This document shows, one piece after another, positions 60,340 through 64,000 of a stretch of 64,000 bases of DNA. The stretch comes from Cymbidium sinense (taxonomy: Eukaryota; Streptophyta; Magnoliopsida; Asparagales; Orchidaceae). A model generated the notes under the pieces. That model worked only from the letters and a program-made list of their open reading frames with translations. It did not search any database and was not told the origin of the DNA. Location of the stretch: assembly GCA_021442155.1 (NCBI GenBank), contig CM038221.1, positions 32,703,906 through 32,767,905 on the forward strand. The letters run 5' to 3'. The position numbers were made by a program, and so were the translations under genes. Position 1 is the stretch's first letter. Every line of letters begins with the position of its first letter.

Positions 60340-62190
60340 GTAAACATTAAGGATATCACATGAGAAGTAGGTAAATGAGCAAGTATAAAATCATATGCGT
60401 AAATACATGCCATGAAAGCAGAAAATAACATAATACAACTATCGTCGATCTCGTGGAATCGCATCGCTGCCAGGAGTGTAGTGGGATGGCGGTCTCCCGA
60501 GATCGCGATGATGTTGTGATGGTCCTCCTCCTCTTCCATCCGCTCCGCATTGTTGTGATAACTACGTAAATGAGGTATGTCCAAAACATGTAGGCACATG
60601 CGGTGTAAACTCCATATGGCGGTGTCATGTGATATGACCATATATCTTTCCATTTCCATGGGTGCATTTCACCAATTTACTTCCGATATGAATCGTTGTC
60701 GTAAATGTGCGGTATCTCCCCTGACAAAGGATGGCCCCACATCCATCGATGGAACATCCTCATGATGCACGGAATGTCTATCCATCGATTAATCAGATAT
60801 AAATATCCCCTTGCATTCCCTATTCATTGAAAGATGTATCGATGCGTGTCGTCACTTCAAATAACGCAATATGTCCCTCGGATTCAAAATGTGGTCACGC
60901 TGTAGAATTTAGGTGATTATGCCGTTGTTACAAAGAAAAGAAAATCTTAATACTAAGCATAACCATCAGCGCCAGGCCGTAGTATGTCGAGAGGTAGTGT
61001 CGGCGCCTTCACAATGCATGAAGCCTAGGCGATACCATCTATATCTGATCGCAGCTCCTATCATCTGATGAATCCGCTCGACTCGTCTTCGCTGATAATG
61101 TCAGTGGTGGTATTGGATCAACATCAACTTTTCCTCGCCTAAACCCGCAAAATGATGGATCTATGCCACATTAATGGTAGAGACATGTTATAAACACGAT
61201 CGGCATACCACTACCCTCTTCCAACATATGGGTACTTTAATACATATCTCATCCTGTAAGCATATATCCGCGTCGATCGGATATGATGTCCATATGGCTA
61301 TATTACCGCGTATAACATAAGTTATTATTTCAATAATAAAGTTAGAAAGCCAACAAACATTACATCAAATTGCACGACTGCAGTCCATCCAACTCATCCC
61401 TATGCTCGATATTGGATCGGCATTTAACATAACCTTCATTCCAATCTACACTAAGGCCGCTCATATGTAGGATATGGAACATGTAATGTAGGTCTTCCCA
61501 CATGAAAGTGCTCACGCCCTATCTGCGGTAAATGCACACATCCAACCATGTTTGTTAGATGGTTTTGTTGCTTCATGTAATTCCCTATATAGATGAAAGC
61601 GGCTAACTGACATCTCGTGACGTGTCAATATCCGGCGGTGGTAGATCCAGATGAACCTCGAACTAAAGTATCGGCAAAGAAAGGATCCATAGCAAACAAT
61701 ATATACGCTTCGGACATGCATCGTGTAACTCAGATAGATCTAAATATGAATCCGCGTAGTATGTCCATCGGCCACGTAAAGGCAACAGTGCGTGCATGAG
61801 CTGTCCCATTCAGCTGATGTAATATGCGGATGGATCGGATCATGGTACACAACGTCTGGGTCTGGATGCACTCCAAGCAAATCATCGCAACAATCTGGCC
61901 ATGAAGCCCACCGTCTATCACTTCAGCGAAGCGCGCCAATCACTATCCGATGCCAAGAATCATCGCGACATCCATGAATGTAATCATCTCAGGTGGCGTG
62001 GAATGTATTCGTCAGAAAGTCGTTCAACAAACGCCGGTAGGTGGTGATCAAGCAATATCTTCATCAGGGACACCTTATCTAGAAGCGACGCATAAAGCAT
62101 CCATAAATCTTGGGCAATTTACAAGCCATTCCATAAATATCAATAGGTGCGTAGCAGCCTCGATCACTGAAACCTGCAACGATAAGCACT
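60340..62190 (-). pseudogene. Plant mobile domain (PMD) protein, strongly frameshifted
   Basis: On the minus strand from about 62180 the frames read VIEAATHLLIFMEWLVNCPR and FMDAL, then PPEMITFMDVAMILGIG, LPLRGRWTYYADSYLDLSEL and (other frame) YIVCYGSFLCRYFSSRFIWI. These align with the PMD of copy B (EWRMNYPRFMDGLRD, GEMTVTLQDVAMILS, LPLRW, DSYLDLSDV), which is why the family is assigned. The C-terminal part (60330-60667) has overlapping frames of about 103-109 residues, not diagnostic by themselves. Frameshifts are dense, roughly one every 50-100 bases. Unlike copy B, no MULE transposase is seen 5' of it. Confidence 0.65.
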
Positions 62191-64000
62191 CGTAAGTAGG
62201 GATGCATCAACAAAACAAATGCATATGTACAGAAACATTTTAAATAAATGCGAAATTTTTAGAATCGGGATCTTTTCTTTCACACCACGTGGCGCATCTT
62301 TGGGTGCACCTCAGGTGGTCCATAGTCAACAATCTCATCTTTCGCCTCCTCGTAAGGGTGATTCTTCTGGACATCTTTCTGTTGTAATTCAATAAAATAA
62401 AAATGACGAACTGAGTTTAGCATTAATAAGGCAACCGCAACCCCAAATAATATATATCAGAAAATAGAAAAGAGTTAAAATAATCACATCCATAAAACAT
62501 GAGTTATTAATTTTAAAATAAAAGAGAGTTTAAAACAAAACAACCACATAAATTATCTTTAACTGAGCGCTTGTCAAAAAAATGAATGCAGCATTAAAAC
62601 ACATAGTTAAATGGACAACATTTATAAAAAAATTTGAAGGAGGACACTCTTCAGATCAATGCAGTTGACTTGGTTCCTCCTGGCATTTTAAATTCAGGCC
62701 ACATGGCTTAATGCTCACCTGCAACATAACAAAAGGTCATAATAAATGCACTCATGGAGCCTATTTTCTAATCTCTCAACGGAAGTAGCAATCTTCGAGG
62801 AGGTGCAATTATTTTGGAAACCAAATCATTATCACTAAATAACTACCAGAATTTGCCCAACAAGCGAGATAACTAAAGGAAAAAATAAAGGTTACAATTA
62901 GCATTAATTTAGCTCTCTTAAATCTCGAGTAAATCCCAAAATTAGTTAACATCTATGGAACTCTCCACTTGATGGTGTCTGTCAGCATAAATATACGACA
63001 ACAACATAAGACCATTAGCATAACCAAAGTACATTCACTCAATCAATAGCAAAAGAAAAACCTATTCAAATGAAATGTCCATCGATTACAAATGCCGCAA
63101 AAATCATAAAATATAAAATTCCAAGAATTCATGCTAAATTGAATGATTGAGACCATCAAAATCAAGGTAAGCATCTAATAGAAGAAAAATGTTCTCATGC
63201 TCAAATTAATTACTATGTGTACACATACTTTTTTTGAAAGAAATAATATGTATAATTAAAAACCTGCTCTCTTTCTAATAGTTTTTATGGGACCAATCGT
63301 GTACTATGATTCATGTCTATAAGCTCGTATAGAACAGATTAAAAACCTTCTGGATATGACATAAAATTATATTTTTTTTTTGGATATGTGACTAATGACT
63401 AAGTGTGCTTATAATAAAAAAAATAACAATTGAGATTCTTTTTCCTTTAAGACAACGATAGGCTACTGATAAATTACAGTCTGCTAACAGACAACACAAC
63501 ACACAGCATATAGAAAACACTCAACACAACATTCGATAAATTACAATCTGAAGATATTTGAGGACGTCGACTGTTAACAGTCTTACACACTACAAACCCG
63601 GAACTTTTGTAGTGTTCACGTCATCTATTTTAAATCTGTTTGTCTAGGCCTGCTTCCTTTTGATATTCATTGGACTATACTCTTGGAATATTACCCGATG
63701 TGTTCACCCCACTCTTCCCGTCGATATTACATGGAATTCATGATGCGTGGTGATATAGTTTTGCAAACTATAATAGATGAGGCAAGTGGGCGTGGTTAAT
63801 CGTCGTTAACCCAATCCGCGTCGCACATGGTAGATGGTAAGCTTGCGGTTGTCTACATGTGATTCATTATTTTCACCTATTTCAACCTTGAAGGTCCTGG
63901 TGACATCAAAACTCCTCACACGCTTATACTTCAGAAATCTTCTTGCCTCTCTTTCATTGCTACCGTTACCTCAATCGTGGAGAGAAAGAAGTTTCTTCTT
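62191..64000. other. Unassigned tail
   Basis: No gene can be supported. Minus-strand fragments near 62270-62400 (NHPYEEAKDEIVDYGPPEVH) and 63650-63990 (RRFLKYKRVRSFDVTRTFKV) look coding-like and could be exons upstream of the PMD remnant, but neither was matched to a family. The rest is AT-rich. Confidence 0.3.

Noticed and set aside
60330..60765. Two overlapping minus-strand frames of about 103-109 residues as independent genes
   Set aside because: They overlap in different frames, and their location fits the frameshifted C-terminal part of the mobile-domain remnant.
1..64000. tRNA, rRNA or conserved host gene
   Set aside because: Both strands were scanned by eye for tRNA-like cores, rRNA motifs and housekeeping domains; none was convincing. 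A tRNAscan or Rfam search would be decisive and could not be run.

Overview
The window is plant nuclear DNA: an AT-rich, gene-poor block of nested and duplicated transposable elements with one 100-base assembly gap (13341-13440). Recognisable coding remains belong to plant transposon families: PIF/Harbinger, a hAT of the BED-finger/RICESLEEPER type, MULE transposase with a plant mobile domain (PMD), a small GRF zinc-finger protein and an LTR retrotransposon. The style suggests a monocot, but the species cannot be fixed from the sequence. I see no conserved single-copy host gene, tRNA or rRNA.

Layout. Arm A (1-13340) is the left half of a very large inverted duplication. Its partner A' (about 23950-42216) has the same parts in reverse order and orientation: a degenerate PIF/Harbinger transposon, a 218-bp tandem repeat, and a non-autonomous LTR retrotransposon with two adjacent minisatellites in place of gag-pol. 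The retrotransposon has the same 5-bp target duplication in both arms, so it was there before the duplication. A' alone carries a roughly 5-kb hAT element (about 28003-32965) inside the retrotransposon. Between the arms lie block B (13441-16110, degenerate MULE+PMD) and block C (17155-23100, a roughly 5-kb repeat unit plus the start of a second). To the right of A' come a GRF-finger ORF, a second MULE copy B' (about 43930-47940), a minus-strand four-exon transposon-associated gene (47990-49589), a satellite of about 130-148 bp period with a palindromic core (49630-53170), C' (53668-59550, a circularly permuted copy of C), a minus-strand PMD pseudogene (about 60340-62190) and an unassigned tail.

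The order A-B-C then A'(inverted)-B'-C' suggests that a composite block was duplicated and the second A inverted; this is inference. Almost every coding remnant carries stops or frameshifts, so little here is likely to be functional. The best-preserved reading frames are the GRF ORF at 42620-42856 and the first three exons at 48783-49589, whose predicted splices keep one frame. The most unusual features are the inverted duplication, the palindromic satellite beside (possibly inside an intron of) the minus-strand gene, and the permuted C repeat carrying an unidentified exon-like cassette three times.
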